A stretch of 64,000 nt of DNA from Camillea tinctor (Eukaryota; Ascomycota; Sordariomycetes; Xylariales; Xylariaceae), in contig MU394055.1 of NCBI GenBank assembly GCA_022578605.1, positions 376,902 to 440,901 on the forward strand, read 5' to 3'. The notes under the pieces were generated by a model that worked only from the letters and a program-made list of their open reading frames with translations, had not been told where the DNA came from and did not search any database. This document shows, piece by piece, positions 23,880 to 34,974 of the stretch. The first letter of the stretch is position 1. Each line of letters starts with the position of its first letter. A program made the position numbers and the translations under genes.

Positions 23880-25483
23880 TCTACGATTTCCTTTTTTCTT
23901 TTTCCTTTTTTTTTTGTGGTGGGGGAATCATTTGATGGAGAACAACGTGGAAAGAAAGAAAAGTGGTTAGGGGTCAGGGGCTAGAAGGGACCCTTCCTTT
24001 TCCTCTTCTTAGGAAAAAAAATACATAAGTTCAAATCATTATAATTAAGTTCTCTAAGTCATCTAAGAGACAAAGGGAGAGAGTGAAGAGTAAACCGGAT
24101 TATCTTTTTTTGCTTCTGCTTTTGAGGTGGCCTTTAAGGTGTGTCAAATTACATATGATGAATGTTGTGTATATACACATATATATATATATATGAAAGA
24201 TATGAGAGGAAGGGATATGCATATAGACTTGTTTCGGGTTTGTAATGAAGAGTTGTTTAATAAGCATATCGCTAAAGAAGAACGAAAGGAAAAGAAAATA
24301 AAAGAAAATAAAGTCTTTGATCTCACGTGCCCAAAGTAGTAGCGTCCCGTGGAAGCATGAGGAAAGGCTTCCGAGACATGCTGGATGTTTGCTCTATAAA
24401 TAGGGTACCTTGGGTATTAATCGATTAGCATGGATTCGATCTATGAGATTGAGATCCAAACCCCCCCTTTCTCCCCCTCCTCGTCCCTCAGAGGTTGGTG
24501 TTGAATTATGAGTTACGTTAGGCATCTACATCAGGCCGTGTATCCTCAGCTACATAACCTATGTAAGTTAAATCTGCACATCAACTCTTACACCATGCAG
24601 ATAGGAAGGTATAACCCAGGTGTGTGACCCCCTATCATGCCCCTATCTGGAACTTTATGTAACCTGGATATACTACCCTCCTTTGATGGATGGCACCTAA
24701 CTAGGTAATGTATATAGGTTAGGTAAGTATCTAACTTGATCAATAGTACACACAACCTCAATGTTTGACCTGTCCATATAGGTATATAATCTAAATCTAG
24801 GCACACTGGTTAGGCCAGTAAGTTCTCCTCGTTTTAGCCTCGCAAACTTTCGACCAGGGGCACCTAATCATCATGACCGAGAAACAGAGAGATATATGAA
24901 TTAAACAGGAAACTTCGGAATACTGGATAATAACCTTTAACTAGTCAAAAAAATAATAATAACTAAATGATAAAAAAATAAACCAAAAAAAAAAACACAA
25001 AGGGGAATACATGCTACAATACAAGATGCTAAGGGTTTTGGGGTTTTCAGCTCTGTGTGTATGTGTGTATGTGTTGGGGTTGTCCTACTGATGCTGCTGG
25101 GTTCAACCTCACACGGGGAGTGGTTTACTTTCCTTTCGACACGAACTCCAATTCCAAGTTTTCCCTTTGACTCGACCTGACCTGATCGCCCTTCTCGGAG
25201 AGGAGAAGGGTTCCTCTGTTTCGGCCTTCACTACAGCCTCAAAACATAAAAAAGCCCGCTTCACCTGCATTTCTGCTTTGTGTCTATATACCGTTTTTCG
25301 CATCCTTCAGGGTCCACGTTTTCCTTCAATATCTCCCTCCTCTTCTGAACTCGATAAATATAATAATAATAAAAACCGTTTCCATTAAGCGGGTCCTTCC
25401 CCTTAGGTTCACGGGCGTAACAGGTACTAGGGTCTTCGGATGGCCCGTTGGGCAGGTTCTGTAAAGAATATCCTCATCATGGC
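23880..25483. other. Convergent intergenic region, 1.6 kb
   Basis: This lies between the stops of the desaturase (+) and VAP (-) genes. It contains T- and A-rich tracts and a TA repeat at about 24178-24194. No gene is seen. Confidence 0.55.
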
Positions 25484-26794
25484 CTAAAAGAAGAGGTAGG
25501 CGAGCAAGAAGCTCACAAAACACAGAATAGCCGTGATCTGGATAGGTACACCCTCAGTGCCAGCCCGTACCTGCTGGGCTAGCTCGGCGGGCTTAGAGTT
25601 AGTGGCCTTGTCCTCGGCAGGACCCGTCTTCCGTTGTCGCAATCCATTCTGATCGTTCTTCAGTTGCGCAATCATCTTCTCGGCCTGGGCGAGCTGCTGC
25701 TTAAGGTCCTCGCTGTTCGCGTCGCTGCCCTTAGCAGCGGATATGATGGCAGGGCCAGCCAGGGATGGAGCATAGGTCTCTTCCTGTTTCACTTCCGGTT
25801 CTGAAGGGGTGGATTTTGCTTCGGCGGGGACAGCTGAATAGTCACTCGGGGAGGAATAAGCTGGGGGGGCCACATCAGGGGTGTCGGCCTAGGATTTATT
25901 AGCACGTGGTACATGCTGCATAAGATGGCGAATACGTTGACGTACTCCATTGATGGTGCTGCTTCTCTTGGGGGTTGCGATAACAGAAGGCCCGGCGCTG
26001 CCCTTCGGGGGTTGGAAAACGACTCGGATCTTCTTCTCCTGTATAGATGACTTGTCCATGGCATCCCACTTTCATCAGGTCAAGTTAGCCAGGTGTTCTT
26101 CTTGGCAGTGGCTTGGGCTTAGGCCTCCAACTTACAATCGAAGCCAGGTTGGTGAACTCCTTGTCGCCTGTAATGGCAACGGACTGCACAAGGAACTTAT
26201 CGCGACATTTGGTATCGGGGGGAGGCTCTTGCTTCATAGCCTGGAGGATGACTATCACGCCATGGCACGTTAGCGGCAAAGGCGGCAGAAGCGGCAGGGT
26301 GCGGATCTCTGCTCTCTCCCTAGTTATACGTACCAGCAACCTCAACCTCCTTGCCAGGCTCGACTCTTCCGGAATTCGGTCTAACGCAGTACCTGATCAA
26401 ACAGATGATGTCAGTGTTGTAGTGGGGGGGCTATCAGAACCGTCTATATGATATGGTCGTATGGTGTGGCGATAATAGTATAGCGGCAGCAGGGGAAGTA
26501 AGGGGAATAGCATACTGTTTAGGTGCAGTGGTTTTAACCTGGAGGATACATCGTTAGCTAAGAGGATACGCCTTCGCTTCACATGCGCGCAAGGATAAGA
26601 ACATACCTTGAAAGCAACCGGATGGGTGTTGGGGTTTCTAATCCTCAAAACCTCCGAGACCTCGACCGTAAACGGCCCTATATGATGGTTATTATGTGAG
26701 CGATCATGGTCACATAGTCCCCCTTAAACATATAATAGCGGGTTTATGACGTACGGTGGAAAGCAAGCTCCTGGGGATCAATCTCGACGGACAT
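25484..26794 (-). CDS. scs2: ER VAP protein (MSP domain, Scs2-like), seven exons
   Basis: Minus-strand exons are 26794-26755, 26677-26607, 26538-26516, 26392-26334, 26251-26136, 26068-25946 and 25888-25484 (278 residues); every junction keeps phase. VAPs sit in the ER membrane and bind FFAT motifs of lipid-transfer proteins, making ER contact sites. Residues 1 to about 120 form the MSP domain with the hallmark segments RIRNPNTHPVAFKVKTTAPK, YCVRPNSGRVEPG and CRDKFLVQS. A Pro/Ser-rich linker follows, then a coiled coil (DLKQQLAQAEKMIAQLKND) and a C-terminal tail anchor (ITAILCFVSFLLAYLFF at the very end). Domain order and length match fungal Scs2. The six introns within a small gene include a 23-nt exon 3. 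It is divergent from the UBX gene. Confidence 0.93.
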
Positions 26795-28314
26795 GTTGAC
26801 TTTTGTATAGTAGCGGCGTTAAGGGTACTTGTGCACAGGTATAGCGATGCTCGTAAAATAATAAGGTAAAGGTGGTTTTATCGTAAACGTAAATGTTGTT
26901 TACTCAAGAGGAGTCGGGGGAGAAGTCGGGCACGAGCGCATGCACGGGGTTCGTTGGAAAAAAAAAAGTTGATTATCGCAAATTGGTAAGCAGGGGGTGT
27001 GAAGAAGAAGCGAAAAGGTAAAAAAGAAAAAAGAAAGAAAAAAAAAGGATCTGGTCGCGTCGTCAACAGGAGGAATAGTTAACCTAGTTAATTAGTAACC
27101 GACGTAAGTTATACTAGTAGTATATAGGGGTTTCATAGGAGGGAGGGGAATAATAAAAAAAGGAAGAGAAGGGATAAAAAAAAAAGATAAAGGATTAAAA
27201 TCAACAAGGTGAAAATCTGGCCTGATGTTGGGAAAATAATGACAAAAATGATAGTTAGTGGTTAAGAAGTGTAGTGGTGGTGGTGTTGGTGTTGGTATTG
27301 GTGTTATTGCTCTGGTCGTGATGGTGCTCGTGCCTTATGGGGGTTTACAACTACAAGGTTTGACAGGAAAGGATAGGAAGTATGACAAGATGTATGACAT
27401 ACCTATGGTCATCTAAGGTGCCAAGTGTTGCGTAGCTTGGATTAGTTTTTTTTTCTTCCTTTTCTTTTTTAATCTTTTTTTTTCTTCTCTCTTTCTTAAT
27501 TTTCTTTGGATGGTCTGTTTTTTAAGAACCCTCAAATCAATTCCTAGGTCGTGTCCAAGGTTGTTCTGCCAGCTCACATCATTTAGCGGGATGTTCGGGA
27601 TATTAGGCAGGGGAGAGCTCCGACTTGCAATGCCAGCCCAAGAGATTGCGCTATTCTCGGTATTATTACATTACATAACCTACTAACAAGGTTACAAAGT
27701 TCAGTTTGAATCTATTTCTTATAGGTTAGGTGTTTAGTATTAGTATAGTTGTACGAAGTACGATAAATCCATAATTTCATCTTATCCCACCTTTTTTTTG
27801 CCTTGACTGGTCTTCATGCAAATAATGAATATGCATTATGTATAATATATGCACGGACCATGTCTAGTAAATTCTACTACCTATGGGTCTTCTGATGAGG
27901 TCCCCTAGCTAGACCCATCCAGTAGGTACCTAGAACTACTACTAAGAGGCAAAGCCATGACGTGCCCATTCACCATTCATCCTGAAGCCTAAAGATTTAC
28001 AGGGCTGAATCTTGACTTGCTTGGACCAAAGCCTTTCCACTCAGGTTCCATTGAATTCAATTACATTCAATATCGATCCAACACCTAAAACCTTCAACCT
28101 ATTTTTAGTTTACTTTTTAAGTTCCCGTGCCCAGTTCAACTGCGTCAATACATTCTGACCTATCGTTGTTTATAGGTACAGATTACAGGCTACCTACCTA
28201 CCCACTCATCCGCTTACATACCTTCAACATCATCGTGGCAAGCACACCATACATACACACACATACATACACATACATACACACACGCATAGGCATCCAC
28301 ACATATCAGCAAAA
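26795..28314. other. Divergent promoter region of VAP and UBX genes, 1.5 kb
   Basis: No gene is seen. Pyrimidine- and purine-rich tracts occur around 26960-27200 and 27450-27500. A CA/TACA-type microsatellite lies in the 5' leader of the UBX gene at about 28252-28288. Confidence 0.55.
28252..28288. repeat. ACAC/ACATAC microsatellite in 5' leader
   Basis: Imperfect CACA and TACA repeats end about 27 bases before the UBX start codon. Confidence 0.8.
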
Positions 28315-29465
28315 ATGTCACAGTCCGTGCTAGATCAGCTCTTGGAGATGGGTTTCGATAAAGACCGGGCTGAGCTAGCGGTTAAAAGATCAGACGGGCG
28401 TAAGCTATCCCTAGTTCTCCTAGTTTTGTATAAACTTATAGCAACATCTGGCATATCTCAGGTCTGTAGGTTATAAGTTGACATTGCTATCTAGTACCAG
28501 ATGCCTTAGAATGGCTAGAGAAGAACCAGGACACCCCGTTAGACGAGATCCTCGAGGAAGACGAGTCTTCGGGCGCTCCCAACATCGCCAAGGCAGACGA
28601 TGGCACGGTTGCCATGTCCCTCGTCTGCAACGAGTGTGGCAAGAAGTTCCGCACTCCAGGCGAGGCCGAGTTCCACGCCACTAAATCGTAAGGCCTGGAT
28701 CTATCTCTATCTCTTGTATCTGATAGCCTCACGTATCTTCCTAACACATATATCTACAGCGGCCACACTGACTTTGCCGAGTCAACCGAGCAGATCGCTC
28801 CCCTGACGGAGGAGGAGAAGAAGCAGAGACTAGAGGAGCTCCGGGAACGGGTCAAGGCCAAGAGAGCCAACCAAGCTGAAGTTGACAAGGAAGAGCAGAA
28901 GCGAAACGAGGCATGTCCAGTTCCTGCCGTTTTACTTACAGATATCAAGGAACTAACACCGGTGCAGAAAATCCGCCAGAAGGCTACCAAGGAGTCCCAG
29001 GACATGAAGGAAGAGCTGCAGCGCAAAGAACAGATCAAGGAAGCAGCTAAGAAGCGACAAGAAAAGCTAGCTGACCTAGAGGCCAAGAAACGCATCAAGG
29101 CCCAGATTGAGGCCGACAAGGAAGAGCGCCGCCGGAAGGCTGAGGAAGCCAAGGCGGCGAAGGAAGGCAGAGCTGTCGCGCCTCCTGCTGCTGCATCTAC
29201 ATCTACACCAGCCGCTGCCCGCCCCGCTGCCACGCATAACGAAGCACGCCTACGACTACAGACTTCTAATGGCCAGATCATGAAAACCCTACCGGCAGAG
29301 ACTACCCTCTTCGAGGTTGCCCAGCAGCTGGAGACAGAGAGCGGGATAACAGTCACAAAGTTTGTACAGAACTTCCCGAGAAAGGAGTTCAAGGGTAACC
29401 TAGATTTCGGCCTATCCTTGAAGGAGGCTGGGTTAGTCCCTAGCGCTGCCTTGGTCGTTCAGTAA
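28315..29465 (+). CDS. UBA-zinc finger-UBX domain protein (UBXN1/SAKS1-like)
   Basis: Exons are 28315-28399, 28495-28687, 28760-28910 and 28968-29465 (308 residues). Introns 1 and 2 are GT-AG; intron 3 is best read as a 57-nt GC-AG intron. UBX proteins are cofactors of the AAA ATPase Cdc48/p97 in ubiquitin-dependent proteolysis. An N-terminal UBA domain (MSQSVLDQLLEMGFDKDRAE, then a second part ending DALEWLEKN) would bind ubiquitin. A C2H2-like finger follows with C73, C76, H89 and H95. A long charged coiled coil (about 100-200) and the UBX domain complete it (RLRLQTSNGQIMKTLPAETT to the C-terminal AALVVQ). If intron 3 were retained, 19 residues would be added without a stop. Confidence 0.9.
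28911..28967 (+). other. Probable 57-nt GC-AG intron
   Basis: It starts GCATGT after a GAG codon and ends CCGGTGCAG, with a CTAAC branch site 11 nt before the acceptor. Removing it joins KRNE to KIRQKATKE, as expected in the coiled coil. It is a multiple of three and contains no in-frame stop. Confidence 0.7.
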
Positions 29466-29974
29466 AGTACCAAGACGGAAGTGATCTTATGGTTATGATT
29501 GAATGCATAAAATAGCGTATGGATTCCAGAAAGTAGATAGCAATGAAGGGGGGAAACCGAAGTCCTACAGAATGGACATAAAGAGTATTAGCGGGTTAGG
29601 GGGAGAGGCCCAGGCCTAGGTGGTCATAGCAGTGAGCAAAAAACAAAGTCGCATGTGATGTTAACCAGAAAAAAAAAACACCCCTTAGCGAGCAGTTTTA
29701 TTGCTTTTAAGCTTGAGTGAGGATACTCGCCCCCTGCCTTTTTGTTTCGGCTAGCAGAGTGAGTCTATACGTTCCACAGCAGTCCCAAGCATCATGTTCA
29801 GATTCTCCGAGATAGTCATTGCACAAGCGTATCGTCATATTAACCTATGACTGAAAGATTTTTGCCTTAGGCATCCAGGTATTGCCTCCTTCACGCCACA
29901 CCAATAGTGTATGGAACCCCAAGCCATGCAGTGAAAGAACAAAGGGAAGAATTTGTTGTCGCGACGGAACCAAT
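29466..29974. other. Convergent 3' region of UBX and P1 genes
   Basis: About 0.5 kb between two stop codons. No gene is seen. Confidence 0.6.
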
Positions 29975-30618
29975 TTAGTCGAAGAGACCGAAACCCATGT
30001 CGTCGTCCGACTCCTCCTTCTCTGCATTGGGCGTTAGTATACTCAGATCGGTTGCGCATTGCTCCTGTGGGTATGGGTATGGGTATAGGTATGGGTATGG
30101 GTATAAGATGCAGATGTATATAGAACGTACCCTCTTCCTTCTTCTCCTCGGCCGCGGGCTCGTCAGCAGCAGCAGCAGCACCGCCAGCAGCAGGGCCGGC
30201 GGCGGCAGCACCACCACCAGAGCCGACGTTGGATAGCAGGTCCTTCACATCCTTGCCCTCAAGAGCCTATATTTCATTTCGTATAAGTATTCAAACTTTC
30301 CAATCTCGGGTTTCGCATATCGGATGTACCTTGGCGAACAGCGACGTCCAGATGGGCTCGACATCGGCGACGTTAGCAGCCTTGATCAGGGTCTGCAGCT
30401 TGTCGGCCTGGGTGGAAGATGGTTAGCGACGACACGATGAAGACTGGCGAGAATATTCCCTTCCCCAGGTTTATTTTAAAACCTTCACGAGGAGGGGCAT
30501 ATTTCTCTTTCTTTTTCGGTTTCTTTTTTTTTTGCGGAGTATTTCTCACAGTGATCTCAAGACCCTCATCAGCGAGGATGAGGGCAGCGTACGACGAGGC
30601 AAGTTCGGCGTTCGACAT
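29975..30618 (-). CDS. rpp1: 60S acidic ribosomal protein P1
   Basis: Minus-strand exons are 30618-30550, 30407-30330, 30266-30131 and 30021-29975 (109 residues); all junctions are in phase. P1 pairs with P2 on P0 to form the ribosomal stalk that recruits elongation factors. The N-terminal dimerisation domain is visible ([19 protein letters not shown], then [18 protein letters not shown]). An Ala/Gly hinge follows, then the conserved acidic end [12 protein letters not shown]. The start [12 protein letters not shown] and the [10 protein letters not shown] segment assign it to P1 rather than P2. The final exon is only 47 nt and carries the whole C-terminal stalk tail. Confidence 0.96.
30066..30106. 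repeat. GGTATG hexamer repeat inside P1 intron 3
   Basis: About six tandem copies of a GGTATG/GGTATA unit lie within the last intron of the P1 gene. It resembles but is not the fungal telomere repeat. Confidence 0.85.
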
Positions 30619-31593
30619 TGTGTGGTTTTTGTCTTAGTGAGGGACGTGGGGGGAAAGGGTGGTGTGGTGTTGTCTTTGCTGGATGGGAACGTCTCGAAGG
30701 TGTAGTTGGTTGCGCTCGTGAAGTTCAAGGTCAATTTACTGTAAGTCACTTTCGCAATGCGAAATTTTTGGTGGGAGAAATGTAGGGCTAGAACGGAGGA
30801 AAAACGAGGCTCCGGCAGGGGTTAGCGCGGGAGTTGATTGGGTAATTACTAGAGCCAATCAGAGATTGCAACAATAGCCCCACATTATTCGACCTAACAC
30901 AAGGAAAACCTTAAAAGCTTTCTAGCAAATCGAAACCTCCACCCTTGCAGCCTTGTTCTACCACTATACCTTCTTAGGTAGCACGTAGGTACATACATGA
31001 TGGATCCGCCTGCCTTGCTCAGCCACTCTTGGTACGACTTGGTACTACTTCTTCTCACAGGTTATCTTGCCCAAGTAGCCAAGCAAGCCACGATTTTCCC
31101 CCCTCCTCAGGCCCCTCCTCTCTCTCCCCGCCAAGCTGTACTTGGTCAAGAAGGTGGTGCCCAGGTGAATCCCATACTGGATTCCATTCTCTTGGAACTG
31201 ACAACGTCATTGGGCACTCAGACAAAATCATCCGGGATCCTGCATACAACAAACCCGCAACAAACCACTACGCATCACATATTGGTAGACATCCGATTTT
31301 CTTGTCCCATTTTCTCAAAGTGATGACTTAGTAGGATTAGTACAAAGTAGACAACCACAAAGAAAAGAGAAAGAAAAAAAAAAGAAAAAAGAAGAGCACA
31401 TGAAGGGGGGGAAGAGAGTTGTGTGTAGTTCAAAACTGAACTGGTCAAACTTTCTTTCAGAACATTATATTATTCTCCCCGAGGCTATTATTATTGTCTT
31501 TTTTCTTTTTACTTCTCCTTCTTCTTCCCTCTTAGAAACCACCAAGTCCGACTCCTCTAAGTTAATGGTTCGCTTCTTCTTCGCGTCACCCAT
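30619..31593. other. Divergent promoter of P1 and DUF2408 genes
   Basis: About 1.0 kb. A CCAAT box lies at 30855-30859. The right part is a purine-rich then pyrimidine-rich leader (31350-31560). No gene is seen; short open frames at 30997-31331 look non-coding. Confidence 0.5.
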
Positions 31594-33366
31594 ATGGATA
31601 CACCTAAGATACCCGCTCCTCGCGATGAAGGGGAGAAGCAGGTCTTACAACAGCTGGTTCTGATTCGCGATCAGCTCCTGTTGCGGAAGCTGGACCGTAC
31701 CACCTATGTTCGAACCCAAGACGTCATGGTCCTATACGACCAAACCATAGAACAGGTTAAGAAACTGAACCAAATCAGAAAAGGGAAAATCACATCAGAG
31801 GAGAATCAAGGTACACCGATCGATCGCTTTTATTATTTGATCTATAGTTCGCCATTCAACATTTCTTCTTTCTTTCTTTCTATGTATCTCTCCATTTCAA
31901 GAGTGCCTAAGCTAATGGGTCTGTCTGTCTCTCCTTTGCTGTTATTCCATATTCGCAGTCGATCGAGTTGTAGACAGCTGCTTCCAGCTCCTATCGCTAT
32001 TCTTTATGACCATTGGCCGAAACAATGAAGCGCCCGCAGCTTACGCCCTCACTTCTACTATCAAGCGACTGCTGGATCATTTAACCGAAGCCGACTTGTT
32101 CTCCGCTAAGGATCTCGAGAGCATGTCCCAAACCCTGGAAGGCCTATCTGAAATTGTCCACAATACCACCGCCACCAACTCCGCCCCCTTTCTCGAGACC
32201 CTGATCGCGAACCGGATAGATAGATGTCGGGCCTCCCTAGCACAGTTGCAGCAGAAGATCGAGGATATCGCTGAGCCACTGCGGCCCACGGCGGATAAGC
32301 TGGTCTCTATATTGCGGCAGATGGCGGTGGCTAATACCAAACCTAAGGTAGGTTCCGGAGATCGCCTAGACGGCCCTGTCGCTCCACTAACCTGATCATG
32401 CACAATGCAGTTCTCCCCGAGCGACATCCGTAAATTCGATTCCCAGTTAAAAGAGATTAGCGACAAGCGGAAAGATGGCAACTTTATCGGTAGCGATGGG
32501 GAGGTCTTGAAAGGCAGCGATGGAGTCTCGTCGTTGCTGGACAGATGTGTGTCTTACACGGCAGTCATGTTAGAAAGGTTCGTTGGTCCTATGCCCTGTA
32601 ACCGCGCATCAGCTATGCGACTAACATCCACTGTAGAAATGGCCAGTTTCCAGACAAATGGAGGCCTACTTACGATGTGCTTGTCGGTATTAGAAACGAA
32701 CTCGATAAGCTGTCGCTAACACAAGCTTGGTCGTTGCGGGAAACGGACCTTTACGACTTTCAACGGCAGCTCGACAAAATTGACGAGAGTAGAATTGATG
32801 GCAACTGGGTAGACGACCAGGGACAACCTGCCGAGCTTTACGTCCAACGGGTATGTTCTTTCTAAGATCCAAGATCATCGCGACTCAATTATATCACACA
32901 TGCAAAAGGCAATGCTTGCTGACAGGCCTCATAGACACTCCTTTACCTTATTCGACGAAGTTATGGTTACATTTATCATTTAATGATCTCGTCGGAGCCG
33001 GTTTCAGAGGCTCTTCTACCAATATACAACCAACTACAAACGCTGAAGCGCTGTCTCATAGAGGTCAAGAACAACGGCGGAGTGTCGTCTGTCCGGGAGC
33101 TCTACCCCTACAGCATGAAGGTTAGCTCTCTACACACTCAATCGGTCGACCCCAACCTTCTGTCCCTAACGCTGACTTGATTACACTAGCTCAACTCTAT
33201 TGATAACATGAGGGTTGACGGAAAGTTTATGGTGGGAGACGACATTCCCGAGGGCCAAGGCAGCGTCACGGAGCTATTGGCCGAGTGCTTCGATCTAAAC
33301 TACGAGCTCCGCGTTGCTGCAGAAGAGTTGACTGCGAAATCAGCGACACCAGAAGCGTCCTCTTAA
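31594..33366 (+). CDS. DUF2408 / UPF0662 family protein, six exons
   Basis: Exons are 31594-31810, 31959-32347, 32411-32577, 32637-32850, 32935-33120 and 33190-33366 (449 residues). Every junction keeps phase. The family is conserved in fungi (budding yeast YPL260W belongs to it) and has no settled biochemical role. The sequence shows long amphipathic helices with repeated pattern: a motif KEISDKRKDGNF is echoed by QLDKIDESRIDGNW and by LNSIDNMRVDGKF. So the protein is built from three related helical units ending in an (R/K)xDG(N/K) turn. There is no signal peptide or membrane segment. The start in CATATGGAT is the first in frame. Exon 5 uses the acceptor CATAG; the CAG ten bases upstream would bring in a stop. 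Confidence 0.9.
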
Positions 33367-33867
33367 TACCACAAGAGTTGGCGGCCTTAACAGTGTTATT
33401 TTATTATGTTTTATTTTACGGCTTGTTTGACGTACGATACATGACGGGCTCGATGCCAACAAACCCCCTTCTATTCAACATATTTTTGTTTTCGCTGTCG
33501 TTTATTAGTCTGGTAGATACAAGGCTGGGTCTGTCTGTCTATGCAATAGTTGGATGAGGAGGGGAGGAGTAGATATTTTCACGTATAGGCATGCATCTTG
33601 CTTGAAAGGAAGGTAATGGGTTAATGAACAAGAGGAGGAACAGGATTCTCAGCGGCTATTGCTATCTCGTATTTACTTTTCCTTTTTTTACTTTTTTGGA
33701 TTATGGAAGGGTTCGGGTGTAAGTTGTATGGAACTACATGCTTCCCATTCTCTTCCTGCCTAGCTAGACTTATTCATCATGAACTAGAAAAAAGGGGGGC
33801 CTAGTTCTGTAAATACGGGCCCCCCTTTGCCCCCTTTACATAACCTAGCACATGAATGTGATGCGAT
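33367..33867. other. Convergent 3' region of DUF2408 and YCII genes
   Basis: About 0.5 kb between two stop codons, with a G/C-run inverted pair near 33795-33830 (GGGGGGCC and GGGCCCCCC). No gene is seen. Confidence 0.55.
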
Positions 33868-34974
33868 TTAGGGGTTTCGGAAAGCAATTTTAGCCTGTAG
33901 AGATATGTTAGTTGCGTACATATCTTCCTCGGGGAATGCCCCTCCTTAATAAGAGATAAGGGGATTTTGGAGAGATAATCAGAGCTAATTCGGACTCGTG
34001 ATGATCGATCCCTTTTATTTGTTTAAAAAAAAAGAGAGAGACTTACAGCCCAGATTTGTGCCTAGAAGAGCGTATTTGTTAGAAAATGTTGGTTTGTATT
34101 TTGGAGGAGCTAAAAAAGAGATCGCGGGACAGGCTTACGTTTTCGACGTCCCAGACGCCACTGGTACCGTAGATATCGTTGGCTAGGAGCTGCCTGACCT
34201 CTTCTTTGGACGAGGCGACGACTACGAGCGTGCTACCATACCAGTCGAATTTGCTCGGGTCCTCGCTCTCGGGCTTGTCGTTTAGAATAGCGCCTATAAC
34301 GAATGTTTAAAAAAATGTTGTTTTTATTGGGTTTACTTTTTTTTATGAGAGGGGAGGGAGACCGTGATTGGTCTCTTGTTGTCCCCTGGGAATTGATATT
34401 AGGAAAAGGGGGGGGGGGGAGTGTGCAGACCAACCTCCGGTTTTAATGATGCCGGACTCAATGTGCGCTTTTAAGCCCTCAAAGTGCTTCCTGTACGGAG
34501 GGGAAAGTTAGTCTGCGGGATTAAAGAAGATTAAGATGTTGGAGTAACCAAGTAGGACTAGACGAGAAAGCGAATAAGGAGGAAGAGGGTTAGATGTTCA
34601 AGAAACTTCATGGACCGTGAGTAGGGTGTGATGATAGGTATGGTGAGAATGACAGTGACTGCGGGGAGGGGCATCGTTGGCTTTGCTTTATTGGTTCAGA
34701 GAGCTACTCACGGGCGAACTTCGAGCCTCTTCTGCTGCGTACCCGGCTTGTCGGGCACGACAACAAGCCACTCATACTTGCCGGGCGGGGGGGTCTCGAC
34801 GGGTGCCATTGTTGATAATGAAGATGCTGGAGTCCTCCGAGCGAGGGATAGGGGATTTGATCGGAAAGGGTTGCTGATAATCTTCTGCTGCGCTCTTGGT
34901 AATAGAAGTGGCTGGCTCTGAAGCAGACGACGTGGGACGGTAGTAACAATTATTCCAGAGAGGCGGGATGCCAT
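33868..34974 (-). CDS. YCII-domain protein with mitochondrial presequence, five exons
   Basis: Minus-strand exons are 34974-34712, 34490-34435, 34293-34139, 34061-34047 and 33894-33868 (171 residues). YCII domains are small ferredoxin-like folds related to YciI of bacteria; the fungal members are of uncertain function. The domain starts at YEWLVVVPDKPGTQQKRLEVR and continues KHFEGLKAHIESGIIKTGGA, then a segment ending STLVVVASSKEEVRQLL and DIYGTSGVWDVENAQIW. Residues 1-55 are Arg/Ser/Leu-rich without acids (MASRLSGIIVTTVPRRLLQ), a good mitochondrial presequence. A second ATG at 34808 (MAPVETPP) would give a form lacking it. The last two exons are tiny (15 and 27 nt). They are supported by a GTAAGT donor, a CTAAC branch site and a TACAG acceptor; if unspliced, the protein would end 8 residues into intron 4. 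Confidence 0.8.
34047..34061 (-). other. 15-nt microexon of the YCII gene
   Basis: Phase 0 at both ends, between acceptor TTCTAG and donor GTAAGT. It encodes AQIWA, which extends the conserved VWDVEN segment of the YCII domain. Confidence 0.65.
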
